This document shows, one piece after another, positions 37,389 through 49,465 of a stretch of DNA of 64,000 bases. Location of the stretch: assembly GCF_016805985.1 (NCBI RefSeq), contig NZ_CP017661.1, forward strand, positions 930,001 to 994,000, written 5' to 3'. A program made the position numbers and the translations under genes. The DNA comes from Microbacterium sp. JZ31 (GTDB taxonomy: Bacteria; Actinomycetota; Actinomycetes; Actinomycetales; Microbacteriaceae). The notes beneath the pieces were generated by a model. It saw only the letters and a list, made by a program, of their open reading frames with translations, was not told where the DNA came from and made no database searches. Within the stretch, counting starts at the first letter, position 1. Every line of letters starts with the position of its first letter.

Positions 37389-39008
37389 TCAGAAATCGAC
37401 CGTCCGGCCGCCGCGGCCGCTCGCGATCGGCACCGCGGCGGGTGCGCCGTGCTCGTCCGCCTGCTCATCGCGCGACAGGTCCTCGCTGGCGGTCGCCCGC
37501 ACCGCCCGGACGCTGGCCCACTCGCGGATCGCCTGCACGTCCTCGGACTGCGTCACCGACAGCGGGATCATGTTCTCGATCGCCAGCACGAGGTCCTCGG
37601 TCGTCGCTCGCCGCTGGGCCGCGAACGCCTCGTACAGGGCGGCGACCACCGCCTGCTCGATCTCGGCGCCCGAGTAGTTCTCGCTCGCGGCGGCGAGGCG
37701 CTCGATCGCGGCGTCGTCGGCCGCGATCGCCTCGAGGCCGTTGCTCGACCGCGCGCGCGAGGACAGCTGGATGCGCCAGATCACGCGGCGCTCGGTGAGG
37801 CTCGGCAGGTCGACGAAGAAGATCTCGTCGAAGCGGCCCTTGCGCAGGAACTCCGGCGGCAGCTGGTCGATGTTGTTCGCGGTCGCCACGACGAACACGG
37901 GCCGCGTCTTCTCCTGCAGCCACGTCAGGAAGTAGCCGAACACGCGCGCGGACGTGCCGGAGTCCGTCGAGCCCGCCACACCCGAGAAGCCCTTCTCGAT
38001 CTCGTCGACCCACAGGATGCAGGGCGAGACGGCCTCGGCGGTGGCGATCGCCGTGCGCAGATTCTGCTCGCTCGAGCCCACGAGGCCCGAGAAGATCCGG
38101 CCGACGTCGAGCCGCAGCAGCGGCAGCCCCCACGATGCCGCCGTGGCCTTCGCCGTGAGCGACTTGCCGCAGCCCGGCACGCCCGTGATGAGCACGCCCT
38201 TGGGCGAGGGGAGCCCGAACTCGCGGGCCTTCGTGAGCCACGAGCCCTGCCGGCGCGATAGCCAGCGCTTGAGGTTGCCGAGCCCGCCGACGTCGTCGAG
38301 ATCCAGGCCCGGCTCGAGGAAGTCGAGCAGCCCCGACTTGCTGACCGCCTGGCGCTTCTCGTCGTGCACGACCTCGACGTCGAGCGAGGTGAGCCGGCCG
38401 TCGTCGACCATCGCGCGCGCGAAGGCGTTCTCCGCCTCGTGCATCGTGAGGCCGAGCGCGGCGTTGACGAGCCGCTCGCGCTCGTCCGCCGTCGCCTCCA
38501 CCTTGACCTTGCGGTTCGTGTCGATCATGTCGTCGAGCAGCATGCGCAGCTCGTCGGCCGTCGGCAGCGGGAACTCGACGAGCGTCGTGAGCGTGTCGAG
38601 CTCGGGCGGGATGACGCGCACCGGCGAGGTCAGGATCAGCATGCGCGCGGCCTCGCCGTGCCGGAAGTCGACGGCCGTCTCGCGCGTCTTGCGGATGATC
38701 GCCGGATCGCCGGGGCGCCCCTCGCCGCCGAAGTGCAGGTGCAGATCGTGGAAGACGAACACGCCGGCGTCCGCCTGCTGCGCGGCATGGTCGAGCGCCC
38801 GGACGGGACTCGTGGTGCCCTCGACGACGCCGTCCTCGGGGTGCACGAGGCCGGTCGCCGAGCTCCACGTCCACACGGGCCGGGCCGTGCGCTGCCGGTC
38901 GGCCGCATGCGTGAGCGCCTGCACCGCGCGCACCTCCTCGCTGGTCTCGAGGTACAGCAGCGGCAGCCGGGCCTTGAAGGCCTGGTCGAGCGTCGTCGCG
39001 AAGTCCAT
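37389..39008 (-). CDS. Ycf46-like AAA+ ATPase
   Basis: This 539-residue protein has an N-terminal degenerate P-loop-like domain (about 1-220, with [11 protein letters not shown] and [16 protein letters not shown]), followed by a canonical AAA+ module: Walker A GVPGCGKS (276-283), Walker B LWVDEIEK (Asp335-Glu336), sensor-1 VATANN, and Arg389/Arg392 in FLRKGRFDE as arginine fingers. This two-part layout is that of Ycf46. Cyanobacterial Ycf46 has been linked to control of photosynthetic carbon use, which cannot apply here, so the shared role is unknown. It heads the coupled run of four downstream genes. Confidence 0.87.
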   Translation of the reverse strand: MDFATTLDQAFKARLPLLYLETSEEVRAVQALTHAADRQRTARPVWTWSSATGLVHPEDGVVEGTTSPVRALDHAAQQADAGVFVFHDLHLHFGGEGRPGDPAIIRKTRETAVDFRHGEAARMLILTSPVRVIPPELDTLTTLVEFPLPTADELRMLLDDMIDTNRKVKVEATADERERLVNAALGLTMHEAENAFARAMVDDGRLTSLDVEVVHDEKRQAVSKSGLLDFLEPGLDLDDVGGLGNLKRWLSRRQGSWLTKAREFGLPSPKGVLITGVPGCGKSLTAKATAASWGLPLLRLDVGRIFSGLVGSSEQNLRTAIATAEAVSPCILWVDEIEKGFSGVAGSTDSGTSARVFGYFLTWLQEKTRPVFVVATANNIDQLPPEFLRKGRFDEIFFVDLPSLTERRVIWRIQLSSRARSSNGLEAIAADDAAIERLAAASENYSGAEIEQAVVAALYEAFAAQRRATTEDLVLAIENMIPLSVTQSEDVQAIREWASVRAVRATASEDLSRDEQADEHGAPAAVPIASGRGGRTVDF

Positions 39009-39059
39009 GTGCTCTCTCGTCGTATCGGGGCGTGTCTCGTGGGTCGGATGCCGCGGTGC

Positions 39060-39874
39060 TCAGCCCGCCGGATCGGTCGTCTGCGCGGCGGAGGGGACGT
39101 CCACGGGAGCGCCGGACTCGCCCTCGATCTCGATGGTCCAGGGGCCGTCGCTCGACTCGATCCGGATCACGAGCGGTCCGCCCTCCTCCCATGAGAACCG
39201 CTGGTCGATGCGGCCGAAGTCGATGATCGGCGACTCGCTGGCGGTGGGCGTGAAGGTGTCGACGTAGAAGTCGCCGTCGCCGCGATGCACGGCGCGGGCA
39301 CTGATGTGCTCGCCCTCGTAGAGCAGCACGGCGTCGCCCTCGCCGCTCGCGGCCGACGTGAACGTCGTCGCCTCGACCGGCGAGATCCGCAGCGTCTCCT
39401 GCGCGTCGGACTCGAACCACACCTCCAGGTCGCGCGCGCCGGGGAACAGCATCGCGACGTCCGACTCGGACGCCAGGAAGCCGACGTCGTCGGGGTAGAA
39501 GTACTCGTCCTGCGGGTGCTCACCCGCCGGCGTGATCGAGATGTCGATCCAGTCGGCGGGGTCCGCCGCCGGGGTGACCTGCAGCACGGGCGTCGCCGCG
39601 TCCCTCGCGATGTGGAGCACTCCGCCCCCGCGGGGACCGCGAGGGTGCCGTCCTCGGCGATCGTGAGCTCCGGCGGGTTCGCGAACTCCCACGGGCTGTC
39701 GGCATCCGGGTCGGGCTCCGCCGCGATCGGGCGGATGTCGACCACGCGCAGGTCGTACAGCGCGCCCCACACGACGCCCGTGAGCACGAGCGCGCCGGCG
39801 AGCACCGCGATCGCCGTGAGCACGCGTATGCGCCGCACGACCGGGGCGTCGAGCCCCATCCCCCCGTTGCTCAC
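39060..39874 (-). pseudogene. Membrane-anchored protein gene broken by a 1-nt frameshift
   Basis: The first part from GTG 39874 reads MSNGGMGLDAPVVRRIRVL, then a transmembrane helix (about 20-42) and an acidic stretch ending TIAEDGTLAVPAG. The frame then breaks at a run of five C (39625-39629, G on the coding strand). One extra G restores a continuous 271-residue protein, which continues GGVLHIARDAATPVLQV and ends at 39060. The 815-nt length is one base short of a multiple of three. The restored protein has one anchor and an extracytoplasmic beta-rich domain; I do not recognise it. TAGGAT lies 6 nt before the GTG. It may be a real mutation, a homopolymer sequencing error or slippage. Confidence 0.8.
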
Positions 39875-39929
39875 GCGTCGATCCTAGTGGCGCGGCGGCG
39901 CGACGCCCCGGGGGAGCGGGACCCATGCC

Positions 39930-40871
39930 TCACGGCACGATGAGCAGCTTGCCCGGCGCTCCCTCGCGGTTCGCGCGCTGCGCGTCGCCCGCCCGATCGA
40001 GCGGGTAGCGCTCGCCGAGCTCGACCGAGAAGCGCCCCGCCGCGAGCAGCGCGAGCACGACCGGGATGGCCTCGTGCCGCCACGCGAGCTGGGTGGGGGT
40101 GAGCGGGTGCGGCGACCCTCCCGAGAATCCCCGGATGCCGAGCCCCACGGCGTCCGCGCCGCGCACGATCGTGGCGATCCGGTCGCGGTCCGCGAGCAGC
40201 TCGAGCGACGTGTCCAGCGCCTCGTCGGTGCCCGCGCAGTCGAGGATCACGGTGACGCCCTCGGGTGCCGCGGCGCGCACGCGGTCGCCGAGCCCCTCGC
40301 CGTAACGGAGGGGCTCGCCGCCGAGGTCGGCGACCCGGTCGGCGCGCGCGTCGCTCGAGGTGCCGAGCACGCGTGCGCCCGCGAGAACCGCGAGCTGCAC
40401 CGCGGCCTGGCCGACCGCTCCCGAGGCGCCGTGGATCAGCAGGGTGTCGTCGCCGCGGACGCCGAGCGAGCGCAGCGCCTGATAGGCCGTGCTGACGGGC
40501 ACTCCGATGGCCGCGCCCACCGCGGCGGTCACGCCCGCCGGCCGCGCGAACACCTTGTCGGCGGGCACCGCGAGGTCGGTAGCGTACGCGCCCAACTTGC
40601 CCGTGAAGACCACCGGATCGCCCACGCGGAAGCCCTCCACATCGGGGCCCACCGCCGTGACATGACCCGCGCCGTCCGATCCCGTGCCGCGCGGCGCGGT
40701 GAGCGGATCGGACGCGCGCAGCCCTTGCCGCAGCTTCGCGTCGATCGGGTTGACGCCCGCCGCCTCGATCCGGATCGCGACCTCGCCCGGGCCGGGAACC
40801 GGATCCGGGATCTCGTTGAGGGTGAGGACCTCGGGCCCGCCGAACTCGGTGTACTGGATCGCCTTCGCCAT
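39930..40871 (-). CDS. Zinc-independent NADPH:quinone reductase-like oxidoreductase (MDR family)
   Basis: This 313-residue medium-chain dehydrogenase/reductase has an N-terminal GroES-like half (MAKAIQYTEFGGPEVLTL, GSDGAGHVTAVGPDV) and a Rossmann half with LIHGASGAVGQAAVQLA. The structural and catalytic zinc Cys residues are missing, as in the quinone-reductase group. Substrate is unknown. TAGCCT lies exactly 6 nt before ATG 40871, so the message is probably leaderless. It lies between the iron importer operon and the frameshifted membrane protein gene. Confidence 0.88.
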   Translation of the reverse strand: MAKAIQYTEFGGPEVLTLNEIPDPVPGPGEVAIRIEAAGVNPIDAKLRQGLRASDPLTAPRGTGSDGAGHVTAVGPDVEGFRVGDPVVFTGKLGAYATDLAVPADKVFARPAGVTAAVGAAIGVPVSTAYQALRSLGVRGDDTLLIHGASGAVGQAAVQLAVLAGARVLGTSSDARADRVADLGGEPLRYGEGLGDRVRAAAPEGVTVILDCAGTDEALDTSLELLADRDRIATIVRGADAVGLGIRGFSGGSPHPLTPTQLAWRHEAIPVVLALLAAGRFSVELGERYPLDRAGDAQRANREGAPGKLLIVP

Positions 40872-40905
40872 GGGGTCAGGCTAGCGGGGGAGCGCTCCGC
40901 GGCGG

Positions 40906-41736
40906 TCAGCCGACGGGGTGGGCGAGCACGTGGTGGCGCCCGCGCGGCAGCACCATGGGAGCGCCGGACACGGGGTCGGGGATGACCGTGGCGTCGAGGC
41001 CGAACACGTCGGAGATGAGCTCGCTCGTCATGACCTCGGCCGGTGCGCCGCTCGCGATGAGCTCGCCGCCGCGCATCGCGAAGATGTGGTCGGCGTAGCG
41101 GGCCGCGAGGTTCATGTCGTGCAGGACCATCACGATGGTCGTGCCCTTCGACCGGTTGAGGTCGGTGAGCAGGTCGAGCACCTCGATCTGGTGCGCGACG
41201 TCGAGGAACGTCGTCGGCTCGTCCAGCAGCAGGACGCCGGTCTCCTGCGCGAGCGCCATCGCGATCCACACGCGCTGCCGCTGGCCGCCGGAGAGCTCGT
41301 CGACCGCGCGGTCGGCGAGGTCGGCGACGCCCGTGAGCTCGAGCGCCTCGGCCACGGCGGCATCGTCCTGCGCCGACCACGACCGGAACAGCTTCTGGTG
41401 CGGGTGACGGCCCCGGCCCACGAGGTCGGCGACCGCGATGCCCTCGGGCGCGATCGGCGACTGCGGCAGGAGCCCGAGCGTGCGGGCGAGCTGCTTGGTG
41501 GGGATCGACCCGATGCTCTGGCCGTCGAGCACGACGCTGCCCGCCTGCGGGGCGATCAGCCGCGCGAGCGTCTTGAGCAGGGTCGACTTGCCGCACGCGT
41601 TCGCGCCGACGATGACGCTGATCCGGCCGCTCGGCACCGCGAGATCGACGCCCTTCACGATGGGGGTCGCGGCGGCGTACCCGGCGACGAGGTCCGTCGC
41701 CTGCAGCCCGTGAGCGGTCGGGACGGGGGTGGTCAC
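40906..41736 (-). CDS. Siderophore-iron ABC transporter ATP-binding protein
   Basis: This 276-residue FecE/FepC-type ATPase has Walker A GANACGKST (44-52), the ABC signature LSGGQRQRVW, Walker B LLLDEPTTFLD and switch His in VLHDMNLA. GTG start 41736 overlaps the upstream permease stop (GTGA), so the operon is tightly coupled. It powers import of ferric siderophore through the two FecCD permeases. It is the last gene of the DtxR-type-controlled operon. Confidence 0.93.
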   Translation of the reverse strand: MTTPVPTAHGLQATDLVAGYAAATPIVKGVDLAVPSGRISVIVGANACGKSTLLKTLARLIAPQAGSVVLDGQSIGSIPTKQLARTLGLLPQSPIAPEGIAVADLVGRGRHPHQKLFRSWSAQDDAAVAEALELTGVADLADRAVDELSGGQRQRVWIAMALAQETGVLLLDEPTTFLDVAHQIEVLDLLTDLNRSKGTTIVMVLHDMNLAARYADHIFAMRGGELIASGAPAEVMTSELISDVFGLDATVIPDPVSGAPMVLPRGRHHVLAHPVG

Positions 41737-42788
41737 GATGAACCTCCGATGCGGTTCGTGCGGATGAGCAGGTAGAGCAGGTAGGGGGCGCCGAGCACGC
41801 CCGTGATCACGCCGACGGGGAACGTCGTGTCGAACGCGAACTGGCCGATCAGGTCGGCGGCCAGCACGAGCACCGCACCCGTGAGCGCGGCGGGGATCGT
41901 GAGCGACGTGCCCGGTCCGACGAGGCGGGACGCGATCGGGCCGGCCAGGAACGCGACGAATGCGATCGGGCCGGTGGTCGCCGTGGCGAAGCACGCGAGC
42001 GCGACGGCCGCGATGATCAGCAGCACGCGCGCGCGGTCGACGCGGACGCCCAGCGCGGTCGCCGACGAGTCGCCGAGTTCCAGCGCGCGCAGATCCCGCG
42101 ACAGCACGAGGATCAGGGGCAGCAGGATCGCGGTCGCGATCACCAGCGGCGGCATGGTGTCCCACTTCGCGCTGTTGAGGCTGCCGGTCAGCCATCTCAT
42201 CGCGACGGCGACGTCCCAGTCGGCCGCCCGCTGGATGACGAACGACACCACCGAATCGAGCATCGCGCCGATGCCGATGCCGATGAGGATAAGCCGGCCG
42301 CCCGTGGACTCCCCGCCGCGCGCGGCGACGTAGATCAGCGCCGCCGTCGCGATGCCGACGACGAGGGCCATGAGCGTCGTCGCGGTCGTGCTCCAGTGCA
42401 GCACGGCGAGGCAGACGACCGCCGCGGCGCTCGCACCGGACGTGATGCCGATCACGTCGGGGCTCGCGAGCGGGTTGCGCAGCATGGTCTGGAAGGTCGT
42501 GCCCGCGACGCCGAACGCGATTCCGGCGAGCACGCCCGTGACCATGCGCGGAATGCGCAGCGAGCCGACCGTGAACGACGCGCCGGGGACCTTCTCGCCG
42601 AGCATCACGGCGAACACGTCGGAGACCGGGTAGATCGTGTCGCCGAGCATGACCATCGCGCCCATCAGGACGATCAGGATCCCGGCGAGCCCGGCGATCC
42701 CCAGCGCTCGGCGGCGCGTGCGGCGCTGACGGCCGTGCCGGATCGCCGTCGTCGTATCGGCGGGGGCGGGAGCGAGCGTGAGCGCCAT
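41733..42788 (-). CDS. FecCD-type siderophore permease 2
   Basis: This 351-residue protein has about ten helices and the family segments AGTTFQTMLRNPLASPDVIGITSGA, SFVIQR and GPIAFVAFLAGPIASRL. Start ATG 42788 shares one base with the stop of the preceding permease (TGATG). It forms a heterodimer with permease 1. The gene is intact and of usual length. Confidence 0.92.
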   Translation of the reverse strand: MALTLAPAPADTTTAIRHGRQRRTRRRALGIAGLAGILIVLMGAMVMLGDTIYPVSDVFAVMLGEKVPGASFTVGSLRIPRMVTGVLAGIAFGVAGTTFQTMLRNPLASPDVIGITSGASAAAVVCLAVLHWSTTATTLMALVVGIATAALIYVAARGGESTGGRLILIGIGIGAMLDSVVSFVIQRAADWDVAVAMRWLTGSLNSAKWDTMPPLVIATAILLPLILVLSRDLRALELGDSSATALGVRVDRARVLLIIAAVALACFATATTGPIAFVAFLAGPIASRLVGPGTSLTIPAALTGAVLVLAADLIGQFAFDTTFPVGVITGVLGAPYLLYLLIRTNRIGGSS

Positions 42789-43840
42789 CAGAGGGCCTTC
42801 ATCCGCGTGCGGCGGGCGATGATGACGAGGATCGGGGCGCCGACGAAGGCCGTCACGATCCCGGCCTCGACTTCTCCGGGGCTGCCGATCAGGCGCCCGA
42901 TCGTGTCGGAGACGGTGAGCAGGGCCGCGCCGCCGAGCGCGCAGACGGGGAGCAGCCAGCGCTGGTCCGGCCCGAACAGCATGCGCGCGACGTGCGGCAC
43001 CATGAGCCCGACGAAGGCGATGGGGCCGGCGATGGCCGTGACGGCCGCGCACAGGATCACGCCGGCCGCGGAGGCGACGAGGCGACCGACCGTGACGTTC
43101 ACGCCGAGCCCGACGGCGACCTCGTCGCCGAGCGCGAGCGCATTGAGCATGGGGGCGCACAGGAGGGCGGCGGCCGCGGCGACGAGCAGCAGCGGCGCGA
43201 TGATCGCCATCGTGCCCCAGTCGGCGCCGGCGACGCCGCCGACCTGCCAGAACCGGAAGACGTCCATGGCCGCGATGCGCGGCAGCAGCACCGCGCTCAC
43301 GAGCGACGACAGTGCCGCCGTGGTCGCTGCGCCGGCCAGCGCGAGCTTGATCGGGGTCGAGCCGCCCGGGCCGACGGAGCCGACCACATAGACGAACACC
43401 GCCACGAGGCTGCCGCCGATCAGGGCGAGCACCAGGAACTGCACGGCCGATGTGATGCCGAGGAAGGCGATGCCGCACACCACGAAGAGCGCGGCTCCCG
43501 TGTTGACGCCGAGGATTCCCGGATCCGCGATCGGGTTGCGCGTGACGGCCTGCATCAGCGCGCCGGACAGGCCCAGCGCGGCGCCGGCCATGAGCGCGAG
43601 GACCGTGCGGGGGATGCGCTCCTGCACCGCGATGGCGCCGATGTCCTCGGAGGTCCGTCCGCCGAACCAGGCCGTCAGCCCGTCGACCACCTCGGCGAGG
43701 GAGACGGAGCGGGATCCGAGTGCGAGGGAGAGCCCGACGGACGCCGCGAGCACGAGGATCGCGCCGAGCAGGAACGCCGGACGGCGCGCAGTCGGCCGGG
43801 GACCGACTGCGCGCCGCGGCGCATCAGAGAGAACGCTCAC
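42788..43840 (-). CDS. FecCD-type siderophore permease 1
   Basis: This 350-residue protein has about ten helices and the family segments LGLSGALMQAVTRNPIADPGILGVNTGA and GPIAFVGLMVPHVARML. GTG start 43840 overlaps the stop of the binding-protein gene (GTGA). It partners with permease 2 and the ATPase to bring ferric siderophore across the membrane. The siderophore itself cannot be deduced from these genes, and no siderophore synthesis genes are in the window. Confidence 0.92.
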   Translation of the reverse strand: MSVLSDAPRRAVGPRPTARRPAFLLGAILVLAASVGLSLALGSRSVSLAEVVDGLTAWFGGRTSEDIGAIAVQERIPRTVLALMAGAALGLSGALMQAVTRNPIADPGILGVNTGAALFVVCGIAFLGITSAVQFLVLALIGGSLVAVFVYVVGSVGPGGSTPIKLALAGAATTAALSSLVSAVLLPRIAAMDVFRFWQVGGVAGADWGTMAIIAPLLLVAAAAALLCAPMLNALALGDEVAVGLGVNVTVGRLVASAAGVILCAAVTAIAGPIAFVGLMVPHVARMLFGPDQRWLLPVCALGGAALLTVSDTIGRLIGSPGEVEAGIVTAFVGAPILVIIARRTRMKAL

Positions 43841-44874
43841 TCCGACTGGGCGATTGCGTCGTCCAGGAGACCGACGTAGGTGTCAAGCATCCACGGGATG
43901 GACAGAGCGGTCGGCGACACGGCGCCGCTCAGGTCGTCGCCGGCGCCGACGGCCACCACGGCGCCGTTCTGGACGGCGGGCAGCGTGCTCCACAGCGGGT
44001 CGGCCTGCAGGGCCGGAAGCAGGTCCTCGCCGCCGTACGAGACGATGACGTCCACGTCGGCGAGCTTGTCGACGTTCTCGGCCGAGATGTCGAGGTAGAA
44101 GGTGCCGGCCTCGTCGGCCTCCTTCGCGGCGGCCGGGACGTCGAAGCCGAGGTCCGCGAGGAACGCGGCGCGCGAGTCGCCCGTCGCGTAGATCGACGTG
44201 GTCGACAGGTCCGCGGGGTTCAGGTAGAGGAACGCGGCGCTCTTGCCCGCGAAGTCGGAGTCGGCGGTCGCGTCCGCGATCTGCTGCTCCAGGTCGGCGA
44301 CGAGGGCCTCCCCCTCCTCGGCGAGGCCGAGAGCCTTCGCGTTGAGCAGGATGCTGTCGCGCCACGGCGTGTACCAGGCGACACCGGGGTACGCGACGGT
44401 CGGGGCGATCTCGGTGAGGGTGGCGTACTCCTCCTCGGTGGGGCCCGAGTACGCGGCGATGATGAGGTCGGGCGTGGTGTCCGCGATGGCCTCGAAGTCG
44501 ATGCCGTCGGTCGTGGAGAACACCACGGGCTCGTCGGCGCCGAGCTCAGCGTACGCGTCCGTCGTCCACTCGTAGAGGCCGAGGCCGTCCGATCCGTCCA
44601 TCGACCAGGTCTGGTCGTCGGCGCCCACCGGCGCGACGCCGAGGGCGAGGGCCACGTCCTGGTTGCCCCAGCCGATCGAGGCCACGCGCTCCGGCTTGGC
44701 GTCGATGGTCGTCGTGCCGAGCGCGTGCTCGACCTCGACGGGGAACACGCCCGCGTCGCCCCCGGGCGCGGAGCTCTCGCCGCCGGCGGGGGTCGAGGAG
44801 GTCGAGCAGGCCGCCAGCGAGGCGGTCAGGGCGGCGGCGACGACGGTCGCGCCGAGGGTGCGTGCGATGCGCAA
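43837..44874 (-). CDS. Iron-siderophore binding lipoprotein (TTG start)
   Basis: This 345-residue solute-binding protein of the FecB/FhuD type has lipobox LAAC at Cys23. The mature protein has VASIGWGNQDVALALG, LIIAAYSGP and VSYGGEDLLP, the usual two-domain siderophore-binding pattern. No ATG or GTG fits the signal peptide; TTG at 44874 has AGGGA seven bases upstream and gives a normal MRIARTLGATVVAAAL start. It is the first gene of the operon, about 40 bp downstream of an iron box. Confidence 0.9.
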   Translation of the reverse strand: MRIARTLGATVVAAALTASLAACSTSSTPAGGESSAPGGDAGVFPVEVEHALGTTTIDAKPERVASIGWGNQDVALALGVAPVGADDQTWSMDGSDGLGLYEWTTDAYAELGADEPVVFSTTDGIDFEAIADTTPDLIIAAYSGPTEEEYATLTEIAPTVAYPGVAWYTPWRDSILLNAKALGLAEEGEALVADLEQQIADATADSDFAGKSAAFLYLNPADLSTTSIYATGDSRAAFLADLGFDVPAAAKEADEAGTFYLDISAENVDKLADVDVIVSYGGEDLLPALQADPLWSTLPAVQNGAVVAVGAGDDLSGAVSPTALSIPWMLDTYVGLLDDAIAQSE

Positions 44875-44915
44875 GGGTGATCCCTTCGATGCTGTGATGG
44901 GGTGGCCCCGATGGG

Positions 44916-44934
44916 GTAGGTGAGGCTCACCTAA
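44916..44934 (-). promoter_or_regulatory. DtxR/IdeR-type iron box
   Basis: GTAGGTGAGGCTCACCTAA matches 15 of 19 positions of the DtxR/IdeR consensus TTAGGTTAGCCTAACCTAA and is a strong inverted repeat. It lies about 40 bp upstream of the binding-lipoprotein start, so a metal-loaded DtxR-type repressor should shut the iron-importer operon when iron is plentiful. Confidence 0.85.
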
Positions 44935-44980
44935 GTTACCACCGTGTGGTCCGGTGTCCCAACCACGTGACACATGACGA

Positions 44981-45012
44981 CGGCCCCGCCTCCTCGTAAG
45001 GAGACGGGGCCG
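44981..45012 (-). terminator. Terminator of the isocitrate dehydrogenase gene
   Basis: An 8-bp and a 4-bp stem block separated by one mismatch, with a 6-nt loop, begin 15 nt after the icd stop on the minus strand. It insulates icd from the iron-regulated promoter. Confidence 0.8.
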
Positions 45013-45027
45013 CCGATGCGGGACTGC

Positions 45028-48740
<3,713 letters not shown>

Positions 48741-48746
48741 CGGGCG

Positions 48747-48818
48747 TCACTCGCGCGGCTCCTCGCGATACGGCTTGACCTCGGCGCCGAGCGCGCGCCG
48801 GAACACCGCCGTGGTCAT
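48747..48818 (-). pseudogene. 23-codon ORF, possible truncated remnant
   Basis: ATG 48818 overlaps the stop of the SRPBCC gene (ATGA), as a coupled next gene would, but the frame ends after 23 codons (MTTAVFRRALGAEVKPYREE...). The start resembles the beginning of DUF4166-type proteins (VxxRALGxxF), which I recall near SRPBCC genes in some actinobacteria. It could be a deletion remnant or a genuine small peptide; the identity is uncertain. Confidence 0.4.
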
Positions 48819-49441
48819 CCGAGCCGCCCGAGCGTCTGGGGCGCGTCCGCCATGACGTCGCGCGCGTGAGACGTCGCGACCTGCCGCGGCGCCGAGCGGC
48901 AGCGCCTTGCGCGGGGACGCTCACCCGCGCCGCTCAGCCAGGCGCGCCAGATCGGCACGGGCGGCGCCCCCGTCTCGGCCCAGATGCGCAGGCGGTCGAA
49001 GCTCCACGCCGTGAGCCACCACACGAGGCGACGCGTGAGGAGGGGATCCAGCACCTGGCCGATCCGTCCCCACCCCGGCGCGTAGTCGTACCCGGTTGAG
49101 AAGCGCACTCCGCCCTCGATCGGCTCGTACCGCCAGTAGCCGCGGCCGCGGCCGAGAGGCGACAGCGGGTCCTCCGTGTCGAACACGAGCGCCGAGGTGC
49201 GCCGGCCGTCGGCGCGCAGCCGCTCGCCGAGCGAGACGCCCGTGCCGCGGATCGTGTGCACGCCGAGCGCGAGCTCGTACCGGAACTCCTGTGCGCCGTC
49301 GGGACGGAGCCGCGTCGGCACGATGGCCGTGAACCGCGCGTCCCAGCGCGGCTGCAGCACGGGATCCTGCGTCAGCTGCCACACGCGCTCGACGGGCGCG
49401 GCGATGTCGATCTCGACATACAGGGGCCGCGACGCACGCAC
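48815..49441 (-). CDS. SRPBCC (START-like) family protein
   Basis: This 208-residue protein starts with LYVEIDIAAPVERVWQLTQDPVLQPRWD, the usual entrance of the polyketide-cyclase/dehydrase-like SRPBCC fold, and ends with a helix-rich region (RLVWWLTAWSFDRLRIWAE) and a basic tail. Such proteins bind hydrophobic ligands; the ligand is unknown. GTG start 49441 has CAGGAT exactly 6 nt upstream and no Shine-Dalgarno sequence. It lies just downstream of hrpA but appears to have its own promoter. Confidence 0.85.
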   Translation of the reverse strand: MRASRPLYVEIDIAAPVERVWQLTQDPVLQPRWDARFTAIVPTRLRPDGAQEFRYELALGVHTIRGTGVSLGERLRADGRRTSALVFDTEDPLSPLGRGRGYWRYEPIEGGVRFSTGYDYAPGWGRIGQVLDPLLTRRLVWWLTAWSFDRLRIWAETGAPPVPIWRAWLSGAGERPRARRCRSAPRQVATSHARDVMADAPQTLGRLG

Positions 49442-49465
49442 GCGTCGATCCTGGCATGCCTGCGC

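Noticed and set aside
44875..44973. N-terminal extension of the iron-siderophore binding protein
   Set aside because: It would translate through the iron box and put the signal peptide inside the protein; TTG 44874 with a Shine-Dalgarno sequence is better.
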